Shown piece after piece: positions 1 through 11,380 of a stretch of 64,000 bases of DNA. A program made the translations under genes and the position numbers. The notes beneath the pieces are model-generated. The model was not told the origin of the DNA. It made no database searches and saw nothing but the letters and a program-made list of their open reading frames with translations. The stretch is taken from contig NC_068935.1 of the NCBI RefSeq assembly GCF_023091745.1, forward strand, positions 15,731,775 to 15,795,774, given 5' to 3'. The number at the start of each line of letters is the position of its first letter. Position 1 is the stretch's first letter. This DNA is from Budorcas taxicolor (Eukaryota; Chordata; Mammalia; Artiodactyla; Bovidae).

Positions 1-39
1 ATTCTCCAGTGAAAAGATTGCTGGGAGGTGCTACATGTC

Positions 40-262
40 CAGGCTTCCCAGGTGGTGCTAGTGGTAAAGAACCTGCCTGTCAATACAGGAGACAAGAGAC
101 ACAGGTTCGATCCCTTGGTCGGGAAGGTTCCCTAGAGGAGGGCATGGCAACTCACTCCAATATTCTTGCCTGGAGAATCCCATGGACAGAGGAGCCTGGC
201 GGGCTACAGTCCATAAGATCCCACAGAGTTGGACACAGCTGAAGCAACTTAGCATACACATA
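40..262 (+). repeat. Bov-tA SINE
   Basis: Ruminant tRNA-derived SINE in sense orientation: a tRNA-like head (TTCCCAGGTGGTGCTAGTGG) followed by the Bov-A body ending in ACAGCTGAAGCAACTTAGCA. It is flanked by a target-site duplication TGCTACATGTC (29-39) / TGCTACCTGTC (263-273), with one mismatch, so the insertion is complete. Confidence 0.93.
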
Positions 263-299
263 TGCTACCTGTCTAGTCCTCAGGAATGCTGGGGGGAAA

Positions 300-530
300 G
301 GAGGCAGTCTAATCCAAGTGGCAAGATCAGGGATTCAGACTAGGGTTCAAATCCTGATTATGCCACTTGGTAGTGTATGACCTTGGGCACACTGTTTAAC
401 TCCTGTGTGCCTCACTTTCCTTGTCTGTAAGATGTGACTGATACTAGTACAGGGACTGCTCTTCAGGTGTTGTAAAGATTAAATGAGATCTGTCAAGTGC
501 TCACAACAGTGCCTCTCTGTGCCTGCACAG
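300..530 (+). repeat. MIR SINE
   Basis: Ancient mammalian MIR. The core 'gggttcaaatcctgattatgcc', the run 'tgaccttgggcacactgtttaactcc' and 'cctcactttccttgtctgtaa' are typical MIR sense-strand motifs in the right order. No target duplication survives. Confidence 0.85.
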
Positions 531-1885
531 AGAGGAAAGCTATGGTTCATGGTCTCTGGGGAAGACAGTGAGAGCTAGTCCCCAGAGAGCCCTGCCTTGC
601 ATCCCCCTAGGTTGTTATTGGATGGGTCTCAGGAGGGAAGCCAAGAGCCAGCAGCAGAGAGCTGGTGGTAATACTGACCTTCCAAGCCCCAGACACCTTC
701 AGAGAAGGAGAACGGGAAGGGGATGTGTCCTTCTCATGTCTCCTAGGGCCAGCTGTACAGTAACAGCCACTGTTTCGATTCCCCCCTCCTGATGTCTAAG
801 CTTGTTTTTGTGGCTGTAGAGGAAAGGCATGGGCGGGGCTCTGCTGCACAGCACCAAGAACCACAAACCCGTCCCCTGAGTTGAGGGTACAGAATGTACC
901 CAGACTGCAAACCACACCCTGTGGCTTGGGGAGGCCCCTGGGGCGGGCTGGGAAACTGTCACACGACATTGTTTGAGAGCCCTGTGCCTAGCAACTAGCT
1001 TGGGATGCCACAGCATTTGGACAGTGGGATGTCCCAAGAGGGCCAGGACTGAGTTAAGGGACCTCCTGCCAAAGGATCTCCCAGGACCCTGAGTCCCTCT
1101 CATCCGAGAGAGGTCTGTGGACCCCTGGCACCCTCCTGGGCCAAATTAGGTCTGGAGCTGACCTAGGAGAGCTTCCAGCCTAAGACCACCAAGAGGGAGC
1201 ATTCCCAGTCCCAACCAGACCCTCCTCCACCCCAACCCATTTCAGGGAACAGATTCTGCCCTCCCCTCCACCTGTCTGCTCCAAGCCCAGGAGGCCTCAC
1301 CAGGGTTCCCAGAGCAGTGAAAGCACAGAGCCAGATGAGACCTTTGGGGAGGGTGGAGACAGTTTCTTGAAGCAATTTGAAAATGAAAGCAGGTTGGGAA
1401 GAGGCCAAACCCACAGAAAATGACGGAAGGACTTCTGGTCAGATGAGTTGGAGAAAGAAGGTCCTTTGAAACCAGATGAAATTCAGTGGGGACAAGTGCA
1501 AGGGGCTCATTAGTGACAAAACCTGACAACATAATTTGGCTCAACACAAATAAACACGAAAACACCAAGTGAAGGAGGGAGTTGACCACAAGTTGGATAT
1601 GAATCAGCCTCAGAAGAGAGCATGGCTCACTTACATCGGCTGCATTTTCCAAACCAAAGATCAGAATGCCTATTAAGCAAGGATGAGTATACTTAGGGGA
1701 AACAAGTTTCAGTGGTTGGAATTGAGACTCTCTCCCCAGCAAACCTAAGTCCTAGGCTCACTGTGACCATGCTCTGTATGAGAGCTATGTCCAGAATCTG
1801 GGGGAAATGGAGAAGGTTCAAAAGAAGAAAAAAGATGAGAAATGGGACCTCTGAGCAAAAATTGGCAAAGGAAAGGTAGCACGAG
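531..1885. other. unrecognised single-copy sequence
   Basis: No repeat, exon or RNA gene is recognisable. The open frames here (74-166 codons) have no familiar domain and overlap on both strands, as chance frames do in GC-moderate DNA. Confidence 0.5.
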
Positions 1886-2095
1886 AAGGTGGAAAGAACC
1901 CAGGCACCAACATTCAGGAGCTGGACACTGAGCTACTTTGCAACATCAGGAAAGGTACTTAACTTCCTGAGCTCCAGTTTCCTTGTCTTTAAAAGTGGAA
2001 TCATCATATCTGCCATAACAATTTTTGTGAAGATTTAAGTGATTCCAGAGACATAAAGCACAAAACACATAGTAGGTCCTCAATAAATGCATAGC
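1886..2095 (+). repeat. MIR SINE
   Basis: The order 'ctggacactgagctac', 'ttaacttcctgagctccagtttcc', 'agtaggtcctcaataaatg' matches a full-length sense MIR. The next ~400 bp (2096-2498) hold nothing I recognise. Confidence 0.85.
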
Positions 2096-2498
2096 TGTCA
2101 GTTTGGAGAGGGAAGAATAAGATACAGAGGATTTTATGAGGAGGTTGTGAAGTAGTTGTTCTCCCATATCCATGGAGCAAGGAGAAATGGGCGACAACCA
2201 GAGTAGGAAGCACTTTGGTAGGAGTGGGTCAGAACCTGGTGATCATCAGAAGTTGCAAACTGACAGGCTGAATCCAGCCCTCAGGCATGTTTTCTTTGGC
2301 TCAAACAGTGTTTTCCAAAAATCTGAATTACTTGCCAACCTTTTAAAATGTGAAAGATCTCACATGAAAGTACATATTTCTGGCCTCTCTTGAGAAAGCA
2401 GAAAATCTAGCAATCCTGGACCCACATGTTTGCATGACAGTGATTATGGGAAGGGAGCCAGCAAGTGCTGCTTCTGCAAGGTCTCTCCTCACACCAGT

Positions 2499-2750
2499 GT
2501 TTCTCAAACTGTAATTCTCGGAGTAATCACCTGATGTAGGTGCTAAATTGCTTCAGTCACATCGGACTCTGCGATCCTGTGCACTGTAGCCTGCCAGGCT
2601 GCTCTGTCCGTGGGATTCTCTAGGCAAGATTATTGGGGTGGGTTGTCATGCCCTCGTCCAGGGGATCTTCCCCACCCAGGGATCGAACCCATGTCTCTTA
2701 CATCTCCTGCACTGGCAGACGAGTATTCTGTTAAAATGCACATGCTAATA
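2499..2750 (+). repeat. MER5A-like hAT remnant split by a SINE
   Basis: The left part (2499-2538, 'cagtgtttctcaaactgtaa') is the start of a MER5A hAT-Charlie non-autonomous element. A short continuation with 'ttaaaatgcacat' follows after an inserted Bov-tA. The element is old and incomplete. Confidence 0.65.
2540..2727 (-). repeat. Bov-tA SINE fragment (antisense)
   Basis: Antisense Bov-tA body and tRNA-like part (AATTGCTTCAGTCACATCGG ... CAGGGGATCTTCCCCACCCA). It interrupts the MER5A remnant. Confidence 0.88.
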
Positions 2751-2789
2751 TCCAGAAGAGGCAAATCCACAGAAAGTATAATAGGGGCT

Positions 2790-3668
2790 GCCCATGCTTA
2801 TTTAATTTATATGCAGAGTACATCATGAGAAACGCTGGACTGGAAGAAACAAAAGCTGGAATCAAGATTGCCAAGAGAAATATCAATAACCTCAGATATG
2901 CAGATGACACCATCCTTATGGCAGAAAGTGAAGAGGAACTAAAAAGCCTCTTGATGAAAGTGAAAGAGGACAGTGAAAAAGTTGGCTTAAAGCTCAACAT
3001 TCAGAAAACAAAGATCATGGCATCGGGTCCCATCACTTCATGGGAAATAGATGGGGAAACAGTGGAAACAGTGTCAGACTTTATTTTTTTGGGCTCCAAA
3101 ATCACTGCAGATGGTGACTGCAGCCATGAAATTAAAAGACGCTTGCTCCTTGGAAGAAAATTTATAACCAACCTAGATAGTATATTCAAAAGCAAACACA
3201 TTACTTTGCCGACTAAGGTCCGTCTAGTCAAGGCTATGGTTTTTCCTGTGGTCATGTATGGATGTGAGAGTTGGACTGTGAAGGCTGAGCGCCGAAGAAT
3301 TGATGCTTTTGAACTGTGGTGTTGGAGAAGACTCTTGAGAGTCCCTTGGACTGCAAGGAGATCCAACCAGTCCATTCTGAAAGAGATCAGCCCTGGGATT
3401 TCTTTGGAAGGAATGATGCTAAAGCTGAAACTCCAGTACTTTGGCCACCTCATGTGAAGAGTTGACTCATTGGAAAAGACTCTGATGCTGGGTGGGATTG
3501 GGGGCAGGAGGAGAAGGGGACGACCGAGGATGAGATGGCTGGATGGCATCACTGACCCGATGGACATGAGTCTGAGTGAACTCCAGGAGTTGGTGATGGA
3601 CAGGGAGGCTGCAATTCATGGGGTCGCAAAGAGTGGGACAGGACTGAGCGACTGAACCAACCGACCAA
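2790..3668 (+). mobile_element. BovB (RTE) LINE, 5'-truncated, reverse transcriptase C-terminal part
   Basis: A 210-codon open frame (2825-3457) carries the reverse transcriptase C-terminal half of BovB. The YADD catalytic box lies at about residues 25-28, followed by 'KLNIQKTKIMAS' and the conserved 'MYGCESWTVK' and 'RRLLRVPWTARRSNQ' blocks. A stop at 3456 and a frame change follow (3470-3655), then the BovB 3' end 'gactgagcgactgaac'. BovB moves by target-primed reverse transcription and its 3' end is shared with Bov SINEs. The copy lacks the endonuclease and N-terminal RT, so it is dead. Confidence 0.93.
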
Positions 3669-3855
3669 TGGCTGCATGGAGGAGGGAATTGGGGGAGGCG
3701 GGGTGATTACTAATGGGTACCAGATTACTTTGGGGGGTGATGAAAAGTAAATCAGACAAGAGGTGGTAGTAGCACAAATTTGTGAAACTTATAGTAAAAA
3801 TGATTGAGTTGTCCTCTTTCAGAGCGTGAATTTTGTGGTGTGTGAATTATATCTT

Positions 3856-4032
3856 TTATATATATATATATTTATTTATTTTAATTGGAGGTTAATTGCT
3901 TTACAATATTGTATTGGTTTTGCCATACATCAACGTGTACCTGCCACAGGTATACACGTGTTCCCCATCCTGAACCCCCCTCCCTCCTCCCTCCCCATAC
4001 CATCCCTCTGGGTAGTCTCAGTGCACCAGCCA
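3856..4032 (-). mobile_element. ruminant L1 (L1_BT) 3'-end fragment
   Basis: Antisense 3' terminus of the young ruminant L1 ('attggttttgccatacatca' ... 'ccatccctctgggtagtc'). A perfect duplication TGAATTATATCTT occurs at 3843-3855 and 4033-4045. Confidence 0.9.
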
Positions 4033-4185
4033 TGAATTATATCTTAATAAAGCGGTTACTTTAAAAATGCAGAAACTGATTCAGTAGGGCCAGAGGTGGG
4101 GCTGGAGAAGCCCGAAGTTCAAACAAGCTCCCGGGCGTGGCCAGGGCTGTGAGGCTGGAGACCAGCTCACTGAGGCTCTAGACAC

Positions 4186-4368
4186 CGCGGGCTCTCAACC
4201 TCGGGTGCGCACTGGAACCACTTAGGGAGTTTTTAAGAACTACTCACATCCGGGTCCCACCCCCATGGACTCAGATCACTTTGGTCTGGGGTGAAGCCCG
4301 GGCACCGGGATTTTTTTTTAAGCTCCTCAGTTGATTCTTCTTGGCAGCCAACTTTGAGAACCCTTGTC
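4186..4368 (+). repeat. MER5A hAT-Charlie MITE
   Basis: The terminal motif 'gctctcaacctcgggtgcgc' and the opposite end 'aactttgagaacccttg' bracket typical MER5A internal text ('gtcccacccccatggactca', 'ggtctggggtgaagccc'). Confidence 0.8.
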
Positions 4369-6195
4369 CTGGCCGGTGGCTGCTTTCCCCTTTGCTTCCT
4401 TGGCGCTCCCCAAGACATCTGAATCCCTGCTCCGCTCCAAGCCCCCTGAAAGAAGGCCGTGACTGGCCACCCTGGCCCTGCCCACCGCCCTCATCCCACG
4501 CTGGTTCTGGGGATTCTAAACCCAAACATCTCCTACCCAACTCCTCCCAAGTGCCTGGGAGTTCGCGTAGGTCGTTTGGTTTTCCCAGGCAGCTTTGGGT
4601 GAGGACGTTTGTCAGAGGCTTTTGGGAAATCGAAAGAGCCCCAGATCCTCCTAGGTGTCTCTGGTAAGTAAGCCGGGACTCGCCAGGAACCCAGGTAGGG
4701 CTCCGCGGCCGCCGGGCCTCCCCTCCCCACCCAGCCCTCGTCGGGCGGCCCACGCCGCCCGGCCCACGCACACGCCCTCTAGCTTCCCCGCCGGCCGCCT
4801 CCGCATGGGAAGCCATGTGCCCACCGGGGAGGGTGAGCGGGAGGCAAGGGATGCCTTGGATGCCGCTTAAGAACCAACCACAGCGACTCTTCCTGTGGGA
4901 CTAGGGCAGCAGTGGGGCAGGAGAGAGGGCGGGGGAGGAGAGCGTCCGCTGAGGTTGACTTGGGTAACTCACAATTGTGATTGCGTGAGAGCATCTTAGA
5001 GCGGCAGCCCTGAGCAAGGTCCAGACACGGGCAAGTCATTCCAAGTGAAAAGAGGTTATAACCACAGAAAGACAGAACAATTCGTTCTGAGTGGGAGGAA
5101 GACATCTGGGCAAGGCCAATGGAAAGCCCCCCACCCCCTCAACCAGCCTTGCTTTTATAGGACTGACACCATTTCCCAGATGTTTTAAGGATAACATCTA
5201 TATTTTCTCCCCCACTGACTACTTATTTTCTCTGTGTAGTTGCCTTGAATGCAGCTATTTGTGTCTTCTTTTTCTCAAGTGCTTGTCTCTTTTTCCTAGA
5301 GATTGGAGAAGATCTAATTGGCTTCTATCTAGAAGGTGCAGTAAAAGCTGTTGTTAAAGGCTAGATTGCCAAGGCGATCCTAATTGATTTAGCAGCGGGG
5401 ACATTTTCACACTTGCTCTTGATAACTCCTGGGAGGTGCAGGAACAAGGAGGTGCCTTTGAGATCTGGTGTACAGTTGGGAGAGCAAACAGATGCCTCCA
5501 GTGGTGGGTCACTGCCTGGCCCTCCAAGACTCCCTCTGTTTTCAAGACTAGCTTTTCTCCTTCGTTTTTCAGTGTGTGGTATGAATCTGGGCACATGGGT
5601 GCCTGCACTGGAGGAGGGTAGTTGAGCGGCCACGGGGATGGCTAGGTAGGAGGTGATCTTTGAGTTCTTTGAGCTCCTTGTTCCTTCCACCCAAGAGATC
5701 AGAGCTTGGGGGGGGGTGGGAAGGGGCCATTCCCCCCACCCCATCCTCCCTCCGCCACATACACCTGCTGCTACCTCCCAGCATGCCTGCTTAGGGCAAG
5801 AGCAAGGTTGGACATTCTTACAAAACTTACTCCCTTGGCGGTCTGCCTCCCCACACCGAAAAAGTGCTGATTGGACAGACTGTCAGCATCTCCTTGGCCC
5901 TACCTGGCGTAGCCTGCTGGCTCTCTGCCCTTGCCCTTTGCCCTCTGTCTCTGGCTTCTTCTCCAACAATGGCACACGAGATAAAAGGCAAAAGGCTGAG
6001 CCATTGAGGCAAGGTGCTGTGAATTAGGATGAGAGGCCCTGGAAGGACCACTGTCTGTGGAGCAAGGACTGAGTCCCTGAGACAAGGGTTCTTAAGCAGG
6101 GCTCTGTGACCACGCAGTGGTGGCCTGAAGGGGATGGTTCTGAGCTGTGACCCTGGGGAAAAATCTGGTAAGGGGAGATGAACATAAAGGTGGGC
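4369..6195. other. single-copy sequence with a CpG-dense patch
   Basis: No repeat is recognised. The 4640-4860 part is rich in CpG and contains GCGGCCGC, unlike its AT-richer flanks. A good splice-donor-like CTGGTAAGTA lies at 4662-4671. Open frames here have no recognisable domain. This could be a small CpG island or promoter, or simply an undermethylated GC patch; no transcript can be shown from sequence alone. Confidence 0.5.
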
Positions 6196-6199
6196 AGTT

Positions 6200-6640
6200 A
6201 TACCCTTTAGCATTTATTGAATGCTTCCTAAGTGCCAGGTACAGGGCTAAATGCTTTACGTATATAATCTCATTTAATCCTCCCAACTATGTGCATGCTA
6301 AGTCACTTCAGTCATGTCCAACTCGTTGCAACTCTATGGACTGTAGCCTGCCAAGCTCCTCTTGTCTATGGGATTCTCCAAGTAAGAATACTGGAGTGGG
6401 TTGCCATGCCCTCCTCCAGGGGATCTTCCCAACCCAGGGATCGAACTCGCGTTTCTTATGTCTCTTGCATTGGCACGTGTGTTCTTTACCACTAGTGCCA
6501 CTTGGAAAGTCCCCCAACTACCCTAATTGGCTCCGTTTTACCCATGGCTAGTAGCAATTCTGGCTCAGAGAGGTTAAATAACTTGTCCAAGGCCCATAAG
6601 TAGTAAAAGGAAAGTGAAGCCTAGACCTCAGCTCCATCTG
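6200..6640 (-). repeat. MIR SINE split by Bov-tA
   Basis: Antisense MIR in two pieces, 6200-6289 ('catttattgaatgcttcc', 'atataatctcatttaatcc') and 6513-6640 ('agaggttaaataacttgtcc'). A Bov-tA with target duplication CCCAACTA separates them. Confidence 0.85.
6290..6512 (-). repeat. Bov-tA SINE (antisense)
   Basis: Full antisense Bov-tA from 'gtgcatgctaagtcacttca' to the tRNA-like end 'agtgccacttggaaagtcc'. The target duplication CCCAACTA is at 6282-6289 and 6513-6520. Confidence 0.93.
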
Positions 6641-7740
6641 AGTTTAGAGCCATTACCCTTGGACCAATAGCCTCCTCACCACTGGTATAATGGCCTCAGA
6701 ATTACCAAGAAAGGTGCTGGCAACTCCAGCCCAGGCCCTGAGGGACCACTGCCTCCCAGAGATCCTGAAGAAAGACAGTGGGGCTTGTGGGGAAAAAAAT
6801 CTCATCCCATTCTCTGTGCCCAGCTTTGCAGCCTGTGATGAGCCCTTTCCTTCTGTCAGCAATAGGTGTCTACCCCAGCCGTGTGTAGATACACGTGCAG
6901 CCCCAAGGATCATGGGACCAGGCGGGACCAGAGGGTGGTGCAGATGTCTTGGCTGGTGGGAAACAAATCAACATGCAGGAGGCTTGGCCTTCTTGGCTCT
7001 TGCAGCCCCAGGGAGCCCTAGGTTTGAGCTGGGAGAGTGTTCTAGATGTTCCTAGCCAGCAGGGCTAAGATGGGGCATCTCTTTCACCAGCCATGCTAAA
7101 AATTGTCCCTCAGAGAAAGCCAGCACTGTTTAGACACCTGTTGTTTTCCTCGGTGTGTACTTTTCTGTAAGGGTTTGCACCAGGGGGCCCTTTGGGGTGG
7201 CCTGGTCCTTATCCCAGCAGGCAGGGCCTTCTGGCCAGGGAGAGTGAATCACCCAGCCCAGAATTCATGCATCTGTTTGGGAGAACACTGTGTGTTCTGG
7301 ACTGGCACTGGAGCCCGAGGGGAAAGGGAAGAGTGCAGAATGGAAGAGAGTGGGGAGACTGGGAGGGGCTTCTGTTCTGGCAGCTGCTGAGTCTCCTCCT
7401 CCTAAGTGTCACCACTGACGCTGGATTCCCCACCTTGGGTGGCAGGAAGTAGCAGGTGAAATCACTCACGGGTGCCCCAACTTGGAGGCAGCTCCCACGA
7501 TGGCCCTAGGTGTTGAGTCACAGCCCCCATGCCTTACTCCTGCCATGTGAATTTAGCATTAATGGACCATCATCTGATTTGAGCTGGGTTCTCCACCCCT
7601 TCCTGTGCCCACCATTTCTGCCAGGACTCAGACCCTTGAGCGTCTGTCTTCTGAATTACTGTTAAGGCCTCCAGCCACCACCACCATGCCTGAGCCCATT
7701 ACCCTTGCCACTACCTGAACCATCGTAAAAGGTATCTATT
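6641..7740. other. unrecognised single-copy sequence
   Basis: I see no repeat family or exon. GC is moderate and the overlapping open frames have no known domain. Confidence 0.45.
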
Positions 7741-8403
7741 CAACTGTGGTTAAAACCCTCCAGTGGCTCTTCATTACCCACCAGGGCACAGGGTGAACAT
7801 TTTGGTGTGGCATTCAACTTTCTCCAAGTTTGGCCCCATCTTGCTCTCCACCAGTGTAGGCATGTCAGGTGAAATGCAGGGGTGCTCAGTTAAATGTGAG
7901 TTTCAAATACACACAACATATTATTTTTTAGTTAGTGTGTCCCTTGTATTGTGTCCTGAATTTTCATTTGCTAAATCTGGAAACCTTACTTCAGCTGTGT
8001 TGCCATTCCTACTGATAGAGCCCTATTTCAGGCCCTTGGCATCACACTCTCTTGGATGAAGTTGCCAAGGAGTCAGCATCCAAACTGATTGCTTCACCCC
8101 TGGGCTCTCCCTCTTCCAAACCATCCTACCCTCCATCCCAAGATGTTGCTTGGGTCATTCTCTTGCTGCCATGGAAGACTGCTTTTTACATTCCCTGCTC
8201 CTGTCCAGACCCCTCTCCACACTTGAGTTCTTCCTCCATTATGCTCTGTTCAAGAGTCTTAACATCGGTCACTGCCCTGTCTTCTGGAATGCCCTTAGGA
8301 CATCGCACTGTTGCAGCTAAACACTTGGTTATGTCGTGGTTTCATTGCAATGCACTGATCAGTGGAGAGTGCATCTTGTCCGCATCCTCATCATGGCTGC
8401 CAT
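7741..8403 (+). repeat. L2 LINE remnant
   Basis: Sense L2 ORF2/3' text is recognisable: 'aaaaccctccagtggctctt' at the left, then 'cccttggcatcacactc' and 'actgccctgtcttctggaatgccc'. It is heavily mutated and has no usable frame. Confidence 0.7.
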
Positions 8404-8601
8404 CATGTGTGGGTGCTCAGTCGCTTCAGTCCTCTCTGACCCTTTGCAACCCCACGGACTGCAGCCCGCCAGGCTCCTCTGTTCATGGGATTCTCCAGGC
8501 AAGAATACTGGAGTGAGGTGCCATGCCCTCCTCCAGGGGATCTTCCCCACCCAGGGATCAAACCCAAGCGTCTTATGTCTCCTGCACTGGCAGGTGGTTT
8601 T
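8404..8601 (-). repeat. Bov-tA SINE (antisense)
   Basis: Antisense Bov-tA from 'gtgtgggtgctcagtcgctt' to 'cctgcactggcaggtgg'. It ends in a T-rich run (8596-8626). Confidence 0.92.
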
Positions 8602-8764
8602 TTGTTTGTTTGTTTGTTTTTTTTTTCACCATTAGTGCTTTTTATTCTTTCCTTCCTCCCACCATCACAGAATGGGGCCTCAATCAATGTACACTGGTGA
8701 ATCAGTGGTTTATTTGCTCTCTCACAAGACGGTGAGCTCCTCAAGGGTGGTCTGTGGACTCAAT

Positions 8765-9120
8765 CTCATGCAGTTCTCTTTGGTTTGACAACTGTTTCTT
8801 TTAAATTGGAGGATTCTTGCTTTAAAATGTTGTATTGGTTTCTGCCATGCAACAATGTGAATCATCCATAATTATCTAATCTAATCTAATCTAATCTATC
8901 TCCCCTCCTTCTTGAGCCTCTTTCCCACCCCAACCCCCCATCCCACCCCTCTAGGTCTTCACAGAGCACCAGGCCATACTCCCGTGCTATGGAGCAACTT
9001 CCCACTAGCTATCTGTTTGACACATGGCAGTGTATATATGTCAATGCTACTCTCTCAATTAGTTTCACCATCTCCTTTCCCAGCTATGTGCATAAATCCA
9101 TTCTCTATGTCTGCATCTCT
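8765..9120 (-). mobile_element. artiodactyl L1 3' end (antisense)
   Basis: 3' terminal text of an older artiodactyl L1 ('tgttgtattggtttctgcca', 'ccctctaggtcttcacagag', 'cccactagctatctgtttga'). A short (TAATC)n expansion at 8871-8898 lies inside it. Confidence 0.8.
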
Positions 9121-9361
9121 ATTGCTGAGGATACAGAGATGGCATACAGGGGGCATCGTGCTACTGCTCAAGGAACTCATGGTGTGTCTAGAGAGGTATG
9201 ATCAGTATGGTTACTTACAGAGCAACATGAGTTGTGCAATGAATAAAGCATATACAAAGTGTAAAGTGCTTACAGAGGAAGTGATAAGCAGAATTTGGGA
9301 TATGGAATGTTGGAGACGTTTTACCAGAGATTATGCCTCTTTAGGGGAATGGAAAGGGCCT

Positions 9362-10085
9362 CTGGATGAGGGTGAAAGAGGAGAGTGAAAACACTGGCTT
9401 AAAACTCAACATTCAGAAAACTAAGATCATGGCATCTAGTCCCAACACTTCTTGGCAAATAGATAGGGAAAAAGTGGAAATGGTGGCAGATTTTTTTTTT
9501 TGGGGGGGGGGCTCCAAAATCACTGTGGATGGTGACTGCCACCATGAATTAAAAGATGCTTGCTCCTTGAAAGAAAAGCTATGACAAACCTAGCCAGTGG
9601 ATTAAAAAGCAGAGACATCACTTTGCAGACAAAAGCCCATATAGTCAAAGCTATGGTTTTTCCTGGAGTCATGTACGGATGTGAGTTGGACTGTAAAAAT
9701 GGCTGAGTGAAGAAGAGTTGATGCTTTTGAATGGTGGTGTTGAAGACTCTTGAGAGTCCCTTGGATAGCAAGGAGATCAAACCAGTCAGTCCTTAACAGA
9801 ATCAATCCTGAATATTCATTGGAAGGACTGATGCTGAAACTGAAGCTTCAATACTTTGGCCACTTGATGCCAAGAGCTGACTCATTAGAAAGGACTGTGA
9901 TGCTGGGAAAGATTGAAGGCAGGAGGAGCACGGGATGACAGAGGATGAGATGGTTGGACTCATCCAGCACTCAGTCAGTGGACATGAGTTTGAGCAAATT
10001 CTGGAAGACAGTGAAGGACAGAGAAGCCTGGCATCCTGCAGTCCTTAGGGTCACAAAGAGTCAGAGACAAGTTAGTGACTGAACA
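9362..10085 (+). mobile_element. BovB LINE 3' part, frameshifted
   Basis: RT C-terminal and 3' end text parallel to the BovB at 2.8-3.7 kb ('KLNIQKTKIMASSPNTSWQ' from 9366). A T12/G10 tract at 9490-9511 and several indels break the frame. It ends at 'gttagtgactgaacaac'. Confidence 0.9.
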
Positions 10086-10261
10086 ACAAAGTACATTCCA
10101 GGCAGGGAAATTGCAGGCACAAAGGTGTGGAGGCAGGAAAGAGTGTATTGGATTGGCCAAAAACTGCATTCCTATATGTTAGGGAACCATAGGGTAAGGT
10201 ATAAATAACCTGGAACAGTAACATGAGGTGTCTGATGGGTGAATGATGAACAGCTGCTCAA
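10086..10261 (-). repeat. antisense L2 piece with a mariner-like half element
   Basis: 'attccaggcagggaaattgcaggcacaaag' is an antisense L2 signature. The L2 appears to resume at 11001-11270. At 10147-10165 'attggattggccaaaaac' resembles one end of the mariner-type mini-element found complete at 18989-19070. Confidence 0.55.
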
Positions 10262-11000
10262 GATTTTTTTCCCCAACTTTATTGAGATGTAATTGACATA
10301 AAACATGGTGTAAACTTAAGGTGTATCTGATGATTTGATATACATTTATATTGTGAAATGATTATCACAGTAAGGTTAGTTAACCCGTCCCATCCACCAG
10401 CTAATTATCATTTCATCCAAGGGTTTTAACTGAGCATGTGTATATTAAGAGAAGCAATCAAAAAGTCCAACACAAAAGACCACATATTGCATGATTCCAT
10501 TTATATTGAAATACCCAGAAAAGGCAAATGCATGGAGACAGAAAGTAGATGAGTGCTTGTCTGAGGCTAGGGGTGAGAAAAGGAAGTGACTGCTAATGGG
10601 CACGAGGGACCTTTTCAGGGTGACGGAAATGTTCTAAAATTGGCTTGTGGTGATGATTACACAACTCTGAATATGCAAAGATCACTGAATTATATGTTTA
10701 AAACAGGTGAATTGTATGGTGTTGTGTGTTGAGTGGTAAGTCACTTCAGTCATGTCTGACTCTTTTTGACCCCATGAACTGTAGCTAGCCAGGTTCTTCT
10801 GTCCATGGGATTCTCCAGACAAGAATACTGGAGTGGGTTGACATGTCCTCCTCCAGGGGATCTTCCCGATCCGGGGATCGAACCCACATCTCTCATGTCT
10901 TCTGCTTTGGCAGGTGATTCCTTTGCCAGTAGTGCCACCTGGTAAGCCCTGAATTGTATGGTATATAACATATATCTCAATAAAGCTGTTTCAGAATAAG
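10262..11000 (+). mobile_element. old L1 3' sequence, partly inverted
   Basis: 10440-11000 is sense L1M 3' text ('agaccacatattgcatgattcc', 'gaaatgttctaaaattgg', 'atctcaataaagctgttt'). 10262-10430 ('aactttattgagatgtaattgac') reads like L1 3' sequence in the opposite orientation. It may be a 5'-inverted insertion or two neighbouring fragments. A Bov-tA interrupts it. Confidence 0.65.
10721..10949 (-). repeat. Bov-tA SINE (antisense)
   Basis: Complete antisense copy with perfect target duplication TGAATTGTATGGT (10708-10720 and 10950-10962) inside the old L1. Confidence 0.94.
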
Positions 11001-11380
11001 ACCATCAGTCTGGTCACAGTGTGGGAAATGGATCAGAGTGAGGCAAGCCTGGGCTTGGCAAGAGCAGTGAAGAAACTTCTGCAAAGGTCTGCGAAAGAGC
11101 GAGCTGCAGTGCTCAGGCAGTGCTGGAGGGGTTGGGGGAGGAGGGCTGAAATCACTAGACATTTAGGAGGTGGAATCAATGAGACTTGGTAAACAGATTG
11201 CCTGGAGGGGATAAGGAAGAGAGATGGAAGGGTCTAGGACAACACTCTGGTTCCTGACTTTGATGGGTGGCCAGGTGGTGGCACCATCAAACCTCACAGC
11301 ACTTAGTACAGTGCTTGGCCCTCAGCACAGGTCTGTGGAATGAAGAAATGATTGGATGAATGAATGAAGTGCATTCGTGT
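11001..11380. repeat. L2 fragments
   Basis: 11001-11270 resembles antisense L2 ('ggacaacactctggttcc'). 11285-11380 is a sense L2 3' end ('cttagtacagtgcttggccctcagc', 'tggatgaatgaatgaa'). Confidence 0.55.

Larger units (their letters stand above)
2750..4075 (+). mobile_element. old L1 3' end hosting two later insertions
   Basis: Pieces of one L1M-type 3' region lie at 2750-2785, 3672-3855 and 4033-4075. Together they read as the usual order 'gaggcaaatccacagaaag', 'attactaatgggtacc', 'gtgaattatatctt', 'aataaagcggtt'. A BovB and a younger L1 fragment interrupt it, which gives the order of events: old L1, then BovB and L1_BT. Confidence 0.75.

Noticed and set aside
2825..3457. 210-codon reverse-transcriptase-like frame as a host gene
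   Set aside because: It is the C-terminal part of a 5'-truncated BovB LINE with the BovB 3' end behind it; the same protein recurs in six other places in the window.
4341..4667. 108-codon frame ending at the splice-donor-like site as a coding first exon
   Set aside because: It begins in a MER5A transposon end and has no similarity to known proteins; only the CpG patch was kept as a finding.
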